Below the pieces are notes generated by a model. It was given only the letters and a program-made list of their open reading frames with translations, was not told the DNA's origin and did no database searches. A stretch of DNA of 64,000 nt from assembly GCA_002914845.1 (NCBI GenBank), contig JXTC01000383.1, positions 25,499 to 89,498 of the forward strand, read 5' to 3'. This stretch comes from Trema orientale (lineage: Eukaryota; Streptophyta; Magnoliopsida; Rosales; Cannabaceae). Shown piece after piece: positions 51,217 to 62,686 of the stretch (position 1 is the first letter of the stretch; each line of letters starts with the position of its first letter). The position numbers were made by a program, and so were the translations under genes.

Positions 51217-51539
51217 ACCCAATTCAAGAGCTCAAGACTTCAGGAAAAAAAAAAGCCCAAAAGAAAAAAAGAAAAAAACAATTTGAACATATGCATATAC
51301 ACACTTAGAGAGAGAGGTCTGATAGCAAGATTGAAGTCAAGATTGAAGAAAAGACTAGCAATACCTCAAGATTGAAGCAGCTTTTGGGTGGGAACTGGAG
51401 TTGGGCTGCGTGGGAGTTGGAGCTGGGCAGCTACGTGGAGAATCTTGGAGATGGAGTTCAACGGTTGTCTAAATGGCGTGGATGTGCAGAGCAGCAGAGG
51501 TGATTGTTTTGGGCTTTTCGGCTTTTAGGGTTAATTAAA

Positions 51540-52993
51540 GGGAAAATGACATGGTGCACGAACTTTTTAAAAATAAAGACAAAAATACGATTTTGTTCAC
51601 AGAATTAATTTTTCGTACGGCCTAGAAAAAATTTTTGCCATTTCATACAATTTAAGACTCAAGAAACTTTATTAACTACAAAATCAAGAGAAAAAAACAC
51701 CTAGTACTACATTTTGATAAAGAATACTAAGAATACTATGTCTAAATTTTTACTTATTTTTGTACTACTTTTTTTTAGAAAAATAATAAATTCTTGTAAA
51801 GAAAGACCAAATAACGTCTTAGAATTTCTATTTTTTCTTGTTTCTTTTTGCTAGTAGTTTACTTGTAGCTGATCACTCTTAAAACTAATTACTAATTTAT
51901 TATTAGAAATCATAAACTAATTAATTTTTGGAAACTAGAAACTAAATTGGTTACTGAAAACCAATAACTCTATTAGTTTTCACAATAAATATCATAATTA
52001 TTTAGTTAATAAAAACTGAAAACTAAATTAGTTTATATCATAAACAGTAGAACTATTTAGTTAATTCAATTATTGATTACTTGAAACTAATTTGGTTATT
52101 GTAAACTAGTTGCCAGAATCTAAAAACCAATATATATTTTTGTTGCTTTTACTTCAAAAATATAATTACTTAATTTGAGAACTTGATCATATTCTTCAGC
52201 GTCCTTATTCAATGCCTCACCCAATTCTTACTACAAGGCATTCTTAAAAAGGAAATCACAATAGCTTTCAGGAAACTTTCATTATTTCCTGTGATTTGAA
52301 AAAGAAACTACAATGGTTTTTTAGGAAATTTCTGTGGTTTCCTGTGATTTACTTAGCTACAGGGTAATCTGTTAAAAGAAAACCACGATGGTTTCATGTG
52401 ATTTATTTAGCTACAGGACATTCTGCAAAAAAGAAACCACAATGGTCTCCCAGAAATATTCATAGTTTCATGTGATTTACTTACGTACAGGATATTCGGA
52501 AATCACGATGGTTTCCTATGATTTATTTAGCTACAAGACATTCTGCAAAAAGAAAACCACAATGATGTCCCGGAAATATTCATAGTTTCATGTGATTTAC
52601 TTACGTACATGAAATTCGGCTAAAGGAAACCAAAATGGTTTTCAGGAAACCTTTGTGCTTTCCTGTGATTTACTTACGTACAGAGCTTTCGGCTAAAGGA
52701 AACTAAACTGGTTTCTAGGAAACTTTTGCGGTTTCCTGTGATTTACTTACTTACAGAACATTCCACTAATAGGAAACCAAATTAAACCAAATTGGTTTCT
52801 AGAAAACCTTTGGGGTTTCCTGTAAAAAAAAAAAAAAAAAAAAATGACTTATTTACTAAAATGCCACCGCATTTTCTAACTTTCAAAGTACTTAGAAAAA
52901 TGCCATAAAAAGATCGTACGGATTTTTATTATTTTTGAAAGGTCGTAAATTTGGTATTATTTTTTGAAAAATAGGTATAAGTGTCCAAAACCC
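51540..52993 (+). mobile_element. MULE-like element with internal minisatellite, copy B
   Basis: 1454 bp starting gggaaaatgacat and ending aagtgtccaaaaccc, with short inverted ends and a perfect 9-bp duplication ttaattaaa (51531-51539 and 52994-53002). The left part contains gttactg/agtaac dyads and the right part a minisatellite. The final 330 bp match copy A at 36110-36455. No transposase. Confidence 0.8.
52225..52830 (+). repeat. Minisatellite of about 75-85 bp units, each with an internal dyad
   Basis: About eight diverged units of the form ggaaaccacaatggtttcc, then a second tttcctgtgatttactta part and tacaggacattcggct. The ggaaacca/tggtttcc pair inside each unit can form a small hairpin. 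It is confined to the transposon. Confidence 0.8.
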
Positions 52994-53007
52994 TTAATTA
53001 AAGGGGA

Positions 53008-53977
53008 NNNNNNNNNNNNNNNNNNNNNNNNNNNNNNNNNNNNNNNNNNNNNNNNNNNNNNNNNNNNNNNNNNNNNNNNNNNNNNNNNNNNNNNNNNNNN
53101 NNNNNNNNNNNNNNNNNNNNNNNNNNNNNNNNNNNNNNNNNNNNNNNNNNNNNNNNNNNNNNNNNNNNNNNNNNNNNNNNNNNNNNNNNNNNNNNNNNNN
53201 NNNNNNNNNNNNNNNNNNNNNNNNNNNNNNNNNNNNNNNNNNNNNNNNNNNNNNNNNNNNNNNNNNNNNNNNNNNNNNNNNNNNNNNNNNNNNNNNNNNN
53301 NNNNNNNNNNNNNNNNNNNNNNNNNNNNNNNNNNNNNNNNNNNNNNNNNNNNNNNNNNNNNNNNNNNNNNNNNNNNNNNNNNNNNNNNNNNNNNNNNNNN
53401 NNNNNNNNNNNNNNNNNNNNNNNNNNNNNNNNNNNNNNNNNNNNNNNNNNNNNNNNNNNNNNNNNNNNNNNNNNNNNNNNNNNNNNNNNNNNNNNNNNNN
53501 NNNNNNNNNNNNNNNNNNNNNNNNNNNNNNNNNNNNNNNNNNNNNNNNNNNNNNNNNNNNNNNNNNNNNNNNNNNNNNNNNNNNNNNNNNNNNNNNNNNN
53601 NNNNNNNNNNNNNNNNNNNNNNNNNNNNNNNNNNNNNNNNNNNNNNNNNNNNNNNNNNNNNNNNNNNNNNNNNNNNNNNNNNNNNNNNNNNNNNNNNNNN
53701 NNNNNNNNNNNNNNNNNNNNNNNNNNNNNNNNNNNNNNNNNNNNNNNNNNNNNNNNNNNNNNNNNNNNNNNNNNNNNNNNNNNNNNNNNNNNNNNNNNNN
53801 NNNNNNNNNNNNNNNNNNNNNNNNNNNNNNNNNNNNNNNNNNNNNNNNNNNNNNNNNNNNNNNNNNNNNNNNNNNNNNNNNNNNNNNNNNNNNNNNNNNN
53901 NNNNNNNNNNNNNNNNNNNNNNNNNNNNNNNNNNNNNNNNNNNNNNNNNNNNNNNNNNNNNNNNNNNNNNNNNNNNN
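53008..53977. other. Assembly gap (970 N)
   Basis: Run of N starting 5 bases after the target-site duplication of the preceding element. Any ORF crossing it is an artefact. Confidence 0.99.
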
Positions 53978-54383
53978 TAAAATCTGATCGATGATAGTAA
54001 CAAACTCTCCAAATCTGAATTATAAATGGAAGAAATTGCGACAAAAGTTCATTTTCTTAGTTAAAATTTACACTTATATATCCAATCTTCTTCTTCTTTT
54101 TTTTTTTTTTTATACAGTGATAGTACCTTCTATCCAAATTTTGTAGCAACCGTCTATTTTCTCAGTTAAATGCTACTTCAGAGGACAGGTATCATCCTCT
54201 AATGTTAATTATAGTTTTAAAAAATGTAAAAAAATGAAATAATTAGAAAAATAAAAATAAATCAAATAAAATAAAAGTAAAAAAAATAAGAAAGAAGTTT
54301 AAAAAAAGTAAATGAGTAAAGAAAAAATAAATGGCTGAGAAATAATCTCTCTTCAAAGAACCCAAATGCATGCATAGTAGAAA

Positions 54384-54564
54384 GAGTAATGATTGGGATA
54401 CTAAAAATTTGCACAAAAAACTTATACTAATGATGTGTCATCCATTTCAACAACTATCTTATTTAAAATGAGACCACAACATTTAAAATTTAATGGTTGA
54501 AATGGATGCCACATCATGTGTTGTAAGTTTTTGGTGCAAATTTTTAGTGTTCATAGTATTACTC
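54384..54564. mobile_element. 181-bp MULE-type MITE (GAGTAAT family)
   Basis: Terminal inverted repeats gagtaatgattgggatact and, reverse complemented, gagtaatactatgaacact, with further pairing through aaaatttgcac and gatgtgtcatccatttcaa. A perfect 9-bp duplication tagtagaaa flanks it (54375-54383 and 54565-54573). Confidence 0.88.
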
Positions 54565-54675
54565 TAGTAGAAAACCTAGATAAAGAACTTGGTCATTGAA
54601 GAAGCTCAGTAAAAAAAAAAAAAATCACCATATAATGCACCTATTCATACATAACATATAGCTTTATCTATATAA

Positions 54676-54939
54676 ACGCATTTTGGAGCTATATCTGAAG
54701 TCGTCTCTCAAAATGGGAAATCCTGGTTCGACTCGGTACAATTCAGGGAAGAAATCCAAGGACTAATGATCGTACCACTGGATAACGCGAGCTCCCTTAC
54801 GACGCTTTTGGAACTTCTAGCAACCCAGTCTATGCATCTTATCCACCATGGGCCCGATTCTGACGGAGCTCCGGGGAAAGTCTCCACCTCTATCTCTACC
54901 TCCGGCGATCCCTTCTCCGTCGTACAAAAAATCCCCTAA
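54676..54939 (+). pseudogene. Orphan coding fragment, possibly bHLH48/60-like N-terminal region
   Basis: An open frame of 87 codons with no initiator at its start, from the codon after a stop at 54673-54675 to TAA at 54937-54939. It reads as ordinary protein (SWFDSVQFREEIQGLMIVPL, then SLTTLLELLATQSMHLIHHG) and is clearly more GC-rich than the surrounding DNA. The pattern EEIQGL...LLELPATQA...LLH is, from memory, found near the start of plant bHLH48/bHLH60-type transcription factors. No basic helix-loop-helix region follows. It is probably a captured or truncated gene copy; the family match is tentative. Confidence 0.45.
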
Positions 54940-55324
54940 TCACATCTCAAAGAAGCCACATTTAATTAAATTCTGATTTTAATATCATGATTAACACTAA
55001 TAGAGCCAAAAACTTGGTAATTTAAAGCAAAACCTGAAACTGGAAAAAAGGACCAACCATAGAAAGGAAAGCAAATAAAATCAAATATAAAATATATGAA
55101 AAAGAATGCTTAAGATCGAACCAAAAAAAAATGATGGCACTAAAATATAACAAAAAACAAGAATTCAAGATTGAAATAATGGTTCATAAAAGCTGTGTAA
55201 AATAAGCTATTTAAGAATGGTGGAAAATTATGATTTATTCATATTGATTCAATCGATATAAATATATACAAGAGTCAACATATCTTTTATAAAAGAAAGG
55301 GGTGAAGCTTTAAGCTTCGAGTGG

Positions 55325-55355
<31 letters not shown>

Positions 55356-55362
55356 CATAGTT

Positions 55363-55490
55363 GAGAGAAGAAAATAGGGACTTGTATTAATGAGCTTAGG
55401 AGCTGCTTGACCATTACAAATGAGGTGAGAGAAGAAAATAAGGACTTGTATTAATGTGCCTAGGAGCTGCTTGACCATTACAAATGAGGT
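55363..55490. repeat. 64-bp tandem repeat, two copies
   Basis: Two head-to-tail units beginning gagagaagaaaata and ending acaaatgaggt, with three or so differences. Confidence 0.88.
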
Positions 55491-55950
55491 GCTAGGAGGC
55501 AAGGTTATGCCTTAGCTTGTATTACAAGGGGATGAAATGTCAACTTTCTATAGGCCAAGCTAGCTTAATTTACTAGTACTATAACCTATAAGAGCTTGGC
55601 TTACAAGTGCTTGTCTTGTAAGTACTTAGGCTATAAGAGCTTAGGCTAAAAGTTGGAAGCTTCTAGAAGTTTCTAGAGGCATGAGACAACTTGTACTCGA
55701 AGCTAACAGCTTTTACATGAGGCTTATGATGCACATGTGAGAGGAATAGACTCCAATATGATGTGTAGCTCCTGCTTAAATGAGGGAGGCTACAAACGAC
55801 GTGTAGCTTGAGCCATGCTAAATGTCGTTTTCCTCAAACTACATGCCGTTTTGTGCCTTTTAAGTAAGCTTCATTAAGTCTTGTAATCATGTGCTTAATT
55901 GGCACTAAGTGGTCATCTGATTTTAATTTTTCTATATATTTTTGCCAACT

Positions 55951-56103
55951 GGGGCTAGCTCAGTTGGTCCAAGGCTTTAGGGATATGTGTGTGAGTTTGG
56001 GTGGTCAGGCGTTCAAGCCTTGATAGTGTGTGTGTGATATTTTCCTTTAAATTTATAGAAAGTGGTGGTCATTAGTTAAGCCCCACTTTTCTAAAAAAAA
56101 AAA
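55951..56103 (+). mobile_element. tRNA-derived SINE
   Basis: A 150-bp element with an RNA polymerase III A box TAGCTCAGTTGG (55956-55967) and B box GTTCAAGCC (56011-56019), 43 nt apart, ending in an A run. The head looks like a tRNA 5' half but the whole does not fold as a tRNA. I could not define target-site duplications. Confidence 0.65.
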
Positions 56104-56538
56104 TAGGTACTAATCTATACTTTAGAATTAATTCCAAAAATTTTAAAAACTCCAAAACAAATATGATGCAGACTTATTATGGTTTTAGGATAAAGTGTAT
56201 ATATATACGTGCTTTTGTTTTTCCATAAAAATAAAAAGGAAAACATATATCATCCTCTCAAAACAGCCTCGGCTCCAGCTCAATATTATTTGCATAAATA
56301 GAACAACCACAATTCTTAAAGTACCTTTATCTATGAAAAGATAAAGAACATGCATCAATGAATAGCAAATTCCATACTTGATGTGTATAATTAAATTGTA
56401 GAACTTTTCTTCGGCAACAAAGGATTAAAAAAAAATAAAATTAAAAAAAGAGTAAACACATGAGGGGCGGCAAACCGGAGAAATACACAACAAAAAGTTC
56501 GAAATAGATTCTCAAACTTTGCTGGACACATCACAGTT

Positions 56539-58647
56539 TCACAAAAGAATCCCTCCATCGCCTTTTGGATCATCATCTGCTCCTTCTTCATGCTTCTTCA
56601 AAGCACACTTTGGATGGAGACTAAAAGCACACTGATCACACTTATAATACCATCCAATCCCTGTCTCAAGACATGCATAACACATATGTACAGATTCATC
56701 TCGAGTTAGTGACAACTCATGTTCAGCATGGAGCTCATGCGTCAACTTCTCGGGCCACCCTTTTGCCATGTCATTCATCTTTTCTTCTAAATGTTGCAAA
56801 TGCTCTTCAGTAAACGGGTAAGCATTTGCGCCATAAACATTGATGAGCTCTCGGGGTTTCCTTGTAGCAGTTCGACCAGAGGGGCCAATGACTATGAAAC
56901 CTGTGCCTCTAATTTTGAGTCTGTACTTGAGAAATTTCTTCCTCACATCGCCGAAAGGTAGAGCTAACCAAGGCACGCTAGAGAGGAGCTTATTGAAGGT
57001 GTCTTGATCACCAGAAATTGCTATGAAGATCACCTCAAAACCATCATCTTTTGTTTTTATCTCATGATATGTCTCAATAAGCTTGGGTGTGAATCTTGTG
57101 CATACTTCGCACCAAGGAGAAATGAAATAAAATAGAATTGTCTTTCCAACTAATTCAAACACAGGTACCTAATCATAAAAGACATAATATATACGCATCA
57201 GAGCCGAACACATGATACATATATGAAATAGTAAAACTTAAAACATACAACTTTAGAGGTAATAGAAGAATAAAAGCATCATACCTTGGAACCACCTTTT
57301 GCAATTACAAAATTCCTGTCTCCAGAAACTAATAAGGACTCTAGTGTCTGGGATTCTTGTCTTGCTTTATCAATCTCAACGAGCTCATCAAGCCTCTTAG
57401 GCGTAAAAGGGTAAGCTTCTTCACCGTATTCGTCAATGAGTTTAGTCGCATTGGGGTTCAAAACCTTCCCATCTGGCCCTATTATAACTATGGTCGGAAT
57501 TTTGTGAGTCTCAAAGTAATAAATAAGCTTTCTAGGGTTCTTGTCCTTGAATGGCAAAGCCAACCAAGGAATCATTTCGAACTCTCGGTTGAACTTTTCC
57601 ACTTTATCTTCTTCCATGTACCCAAATATTGAGACAATCTCGAATTTCTCACCTTTTGCCTTGAGTTTATTGTAAACGTCAATAAGAGTGGGCGTAAATT
57701 TATAACAAGGCCAGAAATAGAGGGCAACCGTTTTTCCTTCTAGCTCAGAGATAGGAACCTATATGAATAATTCTTTTAATATCAATTACATATATAGGTG
57801 ATGATTACTATGAAAATAAAAATTGTAAGAGCAAAGTTATAGTAAATTAAGCTAGCACAAGTATAATGTAATAACAAAGATTTTACCTGATTCCCATCAT
57901 TTGAAATTAAATAATTACGGGACCTAAACGTCAAGAGAAAACTCAAAAAGTGATTTCTCTTAGCCTCCTCTTCTCTATCTAACAAAGAGGTGATTATTTC
58001 ACGTGTAAATGGATAGGCATCCATTCCATATTCCATCAGAATTTTGATCCCATCAACAGTTGTAACATTCCCACTTGAGTCGAAAATGACAAGAGTAGGT
58101 ATCACACTCACGTCGAACAATTCCATCAAACGTGTCTGAGTGTCTGAATCGGAAAAAGGTATGGCAAGCCATAGCATTTTAGAGAAATAGCTTTTGAATG
58201 AGTCGTAATCTTCATAACCCGCGGACACTAAAACAACTTCAAAGTTCCCTTTTGATGCCACTTCTTGGTAGAATTCCAACAAGTCCGGAGTGAAAGTCTG
58301 AAATGGAGACGTACACCATGATGCAGAAAAATATAACCCGACAATCTTTCCATCCAAGCTACTAGTTTTAACCTGTGAAGTCAAAACTCCAATATCAATT
58401 AGAGACAAAATAAATATATTGATCCGAGTTGGAAAAAAAGGCAATTCAAAATTGTGTTTAGAAAAGGTATCAGCTTCTTCAACCATGTTTTTATATTTAA
58501 ATTCTGTTATATTCAACTGCATAAGGTGAATTGAACTACAAATAGGTCTTTACTAAATTAAAATTCTACTTATATTCTAAAACGCAAGTGAAAAAAAAGA
58601 ATTGAAATTTTGCTCATGCAATTTTCTTTCCTTTGCCCATTAACATC

Positions 58648-58678
<31 letters not shown>

Positions 58679-58808
58679 TGATGATGATGATGATGATGCG
58701 AAAGAAGCGAACCTGTTCACCATTGTTGCGAATGAGAAAGTCCCTTTCATCGGAGGATAAGAGTACGGACAAATCGTGAGTTTGGCCAAAAACATCACCG
58801 TCAGCCAT
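56539..58808 (-). CDS. NRX1: Nucleoredoxin with three thioredoxin-like domains and a C-terminal DC1 finger
   Basis: Thiol-disulfide oxidoreductase of cytosol and nucleus in plants. Four exons, 58808-58713, 58372-57887, 57758-57285 and 57168-56539, all joining in phase 0, give 561 residues, close to plant NRX1. Three thioredoxin-fold repeats start near residues 33, 195 and 353, each ending in an AYPFT motif, and each repeat begins at an exon border. The third has an intact CxxC site (W371-C-E-V-C375). The first reads WCTSPF, with only the first Cys, and the second is shortened to YFWPCYKFTP with one Cys. Near the C terminus CYACLETGIGWYYKCDQC followed by LHPKC is a DC1-type zinc motif. The family is certain; orthology to NRX1 versus a lineage-specific paralog is open because the first site is degenerate. 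Confidence 0.93.
58648..58698. repeat. Compound microsatellite (ATA/ATG)n in nucleoredoxin intron 1
   Basis: About nine AAT-type units followed by about eight GAT-type units on the plus strand, within 15 bp of the intron 1 donor site of the minus-strand gene. Confidence 0.92.
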
Positions 58809-60449
58809 GTTTTTATTTTGCTTAACTTTTTCTTTTTTCCTCCCCTAGAGGTTTGCAAATGAGTATGCTATTGCAATTTTTTTTTTTTTTTTGAATAGGA
58901 GTATGCTATTGCTTTAAGTCTTTTATATTTTTCTTTCCCTGAGATTTTGGTTTTGTCCGAAACACAAGCGACCCATTTGGTCTCTATACTTCCGAGGTTT
59001 TTTTTTTTTTTTTCAATATTATGATTATTGCCGTCAAAACTCAGCTTAAATTTGAATCGAGAAGGGATTTTTTTCCCCTCTTATTAGTATTAAATGAAAA
59101 TTCCTTACTTATCCTAAAATCATGGTGATAATATTTGCTTGTCCTAAATTTTATATATCCCCGTAGTTTTTGAATTCTTAAATTCTTATCCTTCATGAAT
59201 TTATTTGGACGTATGACTCTAATATAGATCAAATCGAGTGTAAAGTAGTATTAAGAGAACAAATGATTATGTATTGAAAAAGACGACTAAGAATTTTTCT
59301 TTTTTTTTTTTTTTCTGAATGACGATGACTAAGAAATCTGAATCAATATATACACACATATATAAGCATATATGGAAACGAAACCATAATAAATTTATGC
59401 TTCATAGGCAGAGAAACTATTAGCAAGGTTCATCCTATACGCACGGACCGCAACATTGATAAAAAAGAATACGGCCAAAGGAGGTATATGTATCAACTTT
59501 TTTAAATAAATAACACAAATTGTGCTAAATTCCTATAGGGAAATAATTTATGTTTTGATAATCTTTATAACGTGTACGGAAAATAGGGTATATTATTTGT
59601 ATTTTGTATTTGGTAGGTTTTAATTGTAGTAATAAACTTAGTAATAACGTACGAGAGGGCATTATGCAAAATCGCAGGAAAATGGAATAGGGTAAGATAA
59701 TATTTTATGCATTTAGCATAACTTTAGCTTGATTATAGGAATAGTTAATTTTCTAGTTTTTGCAAAGCCTGAAAAGACATATAAAAAAAAAAAAAAGACA
59801 TATAAAAAATTTATCACCATAAAGAAAAATTTAGTCGTTTATGAGCAAGGCTAGGAACACATAAATTTAATTTAGGTTCAAAAGTAACATGTGCCATGCT
59901 TTTTAATTTGTCAGCGTAAAATTAGTTTGTCTCTATCAGATCACTATTGTTTTACTTGTATGTTATTCTTTTTTTCTTTTTTTTTCTTTTTCCCATTTTT
60001 TTGTTGTTACTTTTTTTTTTAATTTGTTCGAATTGCTAATCTCCTGTTAATATATTGAACTAGTTCTGCGTAATGAGATGTTGTAATACCGCCTCAAATT
60101 ATATTGGTAAGGAAGTTAATAGACGCAAATCAAATTACTTATCCTCTTATCCCAGTTTAGAATCTTTGTGTCGTTGGAAAAAGAATGAATAAATTAATCA
60201 ATGAGTCATGGTGTTTTTAGTCCACCCATTCTAGATTTGTGGTAATTTTGATTTTTATTAATATATTTTGTTTGATGGGTGTATATACACCTTGTGATAA
60301 TAACGTAAATATAGATTTTTTTAAAATTATTTAAAAGTTACAGAATAAGACAAAAGATAATAAATTGTCTTTATTGCCCTTATTTTATCAAATTTCAAAA
60401 AGAGAGAAAAAGCAAAAGGGTATAAAATTTCCTTTTTTTCTTTTTTTTT

Positions 60450-60855
60450 TCATTTCTCCTAGTTTCATTTTTAGTAGTTAATAATTTGTCCTCCTAAACT
60501 ACTATTTTATATTTACAGTCCGGTTTTTAACTCAAAATATTATACTTGTGCTATTAAAAATATAAATAAATTGAAATACGTATACATATACACTGGCTTA
60601 TACGCATTCGTCTTTTTCAATATGTTTTAATTTCTTAATTATTAATGGTGCAATTGACGTGGATTGGATGAGCCTTTGCTATTAGTCTCCTTGCATGTGA
60701 CGCACTGATTATTATGATTTTTTTTTTTTTTTATGTTCCATATATGCTTATACATGGTTAGATTTCCTAGTCTCATTTTTAATAGTTTATAATTTGTTCT
60801 CTTAAACTACTACTTTATACTTACAGTCTGTTTTTTTTCACCCAAAATTAGTAGA
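60450..60855. repeat. Pair of about 90-bp direct repeats
   Basis: Diverged copies at about 60455-60545 and 60765-60855 share ctagt(t/c)tcatttttagtag, cttaaactactactttatac and acagtctg-like segments. They may be remnants of terminal repeats or an old duplication. Confidence 0.6.
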
Positions 60856-61159
60856 GGCATAGTTTCCATTTATTTTTAATGTGGACACTTATGCGCCTCA
60901 AATCAATTTCCCTAAAACAAAAGATGTACCAAATCGATTCACGAAAAGATAACAGTTAAGAATTCAAAACCTAGCTACACGCAAATATACATATGAATCA
61001 AGCATATATACGTCTAAGATTATGAGTTAATCTGGATCGATAAGTACGTAACAGATTCAAGATTTTATTCAAGTGAAGTATAATAATTATGAGAATGAAA
61101 CTAGAGGTTTTAGACGGGAACTTGTAGGAGTACTCAAAATCAATTTCCACCTTGATTTT

Positions 61160-61286
61160 TTTTTTTTTTGGAATCAAAATAGGAATTCCATTTATTGATC
61201 AAATAAAGGAATTACAAAAATTAGTCGATATGGGAACCAAGTTACAAAATACCCATAGCAGTAAACAAACAATCGACAAAAACGTC
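61160..61286 (-). mobile_element. 5'-truncated poly(A) retroposon (LINE-like 3' end)
   Basis: On the minus strand about 115 bp of sequence containing the phrase tttgatcaataaatggaa ends in an A run (T run on plus at about 61156-61169). Flanking copies of caatttccaccttgatttt (61141-61159) and caatttcctccttgatttt (61287-61305) differ at one of 19 bases. Long duplications plus a poly(A) tail are the mark of LINE-type target-primed insertion. Confidence 0.75.
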
Positions 61287-62686
61287 CAATTTCCTCCTTG
61301 ATTTTGCACTACACTAAATCATTTTTTGTGATAATATATCTGTATTACTTTTCAATATATAATTGCTCAAAAAAAGAAACTTCTCAATATATAAGATTTA
61401 ATAATCTTATAAAAACTAAATAGTCAAAACTTAACAAATACAGAAACCTAGGTTTATATTTAAAAAAAAAAAAAAAAGCAGATAGTTAAGATAAGGTACA
61501 ATTATAAAATCAAAACTAATCTCTCTCAAAAAAAAAAAAACAATTACAATTAATTAAAGGCAATAAATCAGGCATAGTAAACAATTTTTTTCACAAAAAT
61601 TAATGAGAACGTAAGTACAAAGAAATGAAATGAAAAGATAGAAAATAAATATAATTGACAAGTGGGGGCATAATTGAAACAAAAAACAAATAAATGTATA
61701 AGAAAAATTTTGACTTGGGAAAAAATAAGACTATATCAGAGAAAAAAAAAATTTGTGGGACAAACAAAAAAATTTAAAAACTTGCGTCCCAGTGGATGGT
61801 CCGTCTCTGACTCTACGGAAAATATTATTGCATGGAAGACACGTGATTTTCTCCTCTACGATTATTTTAAAAAAAGAAGAAAGAAAAAGTTTGGCTTCTC
61901 GCTTTTGCTAAACTTTTGTGATAAACGACTGAAAAGTTTCTCTCCACTAGAAAATGACTTGTTTTCTTTGTGATTTGGGTTAAAAATGTTATATAGTCCT
62001 AAGAGTACGTCATGCTTTCACTATAAATATTGCTCATTTCACTTTATTGACCATGCATCCATGTTTTATTTATGTGATATATGTCATCATTTTTTTTTTA
62101 ACTTAATTTGTATATAGAATATAGAAATCAATGCATGGTATACTAATCCTATTATTACAAGTTCCTTTGCATGTAGCTTCTAAAAAGTACATGCCCCGTG
62201 ACTTCTATATTTGTTTGGTGCCATCAATAATATCGATGTTTTCATCCAGATAAAGCAGGCATAATTACTCCAATTTGCAATTGTTACGTACATACAAAAC
62301 AAGATAAAATATATGACACCCAAAAAAAAAAACAGATATAATAAATATATATACCTATGTACATACGCACGCGTGTATATTCCACAATCATCGTAGTATA
62401 ATGATCACATTCTAATTTGAAGTGGATGGGGTTAAAACCTACATTCACATTGTTGAATATATATCGAAAAATAAATGCATCGATATTAATGGATCTAATC
62501 ACGTAATGTATGCCTACTGTTTTGGGTCCATTTATTAGTGACTTGAGGAAGACTGTGTTTATGCATATACACCCTGATGCTCCCGGCCGCCTATATCTAA
62601 GACCTCCAAAATGGGACTAGCCTTACGCTGTTATTACTCTCATTAAAATAAAATCATTCTCTTATGATCTTTCTTAGTGTGTCAAA

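Larger units (their letters stand above)
49043..54675. other. Repeat-rich spacer upstream of the tRNA 2'-phosphotransferase gene
   Basis: A few hundred bases of promoter, then two MULE-like elements, an assembly duplication, a 970-N gap and AT-rich filler. The block 51300-51530 is less AT-rich and may be an old gene or LTR fragment, but I could not identify it. Confidence 0.5.
54940..56538. other. Spacer downstream of the nucleoredoxin gene
   Basis: AT-rich, with a (GA)n run at 55330-55354, a short tandem repeat and a SINE listed separately. The nucleoredoxin 3' UTR must lie at the right edge. No gene seen. Confidence 0.45.
58809..62686. other. Nucleoredoxin-ribonuclease intergenic region
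   Basis: Shared upstream region of two divergent genes, AT-rich with many T and A runs. It holds a truncated retroposon (61160-61286) and a pair of 90-bp repeats. A 99-codon plus-strand ORF near 61674 is lysine-rich, matches nothing I know and is probably chance. Confidence 0.5.

Noticed and set aside
52225..52830. CRISPR-like array
   Set aside because: Units are diverged, have no unique spacers of constant length and lie inside a plant transposon; this is a minisatellite.
52957..54044. Long ORFs across 53008-53977
   Set aside because: They exist only because the run of N is read as open; there is no sequence behind them.
55951..56025. tRNA gene
   Set aside because: A and B boxes are present, but the acceptor stem, anticodon arm and 3' half do not fold; the A tail marks it as a SINE.
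61674..61973. 99-codon ORF as a gene
   Set aside because: Lysine- and phenylalanine-rich, no recognisable domain, no splice or promoter context, and it lies in AT-rich DNA where such ORFs arise by chance.
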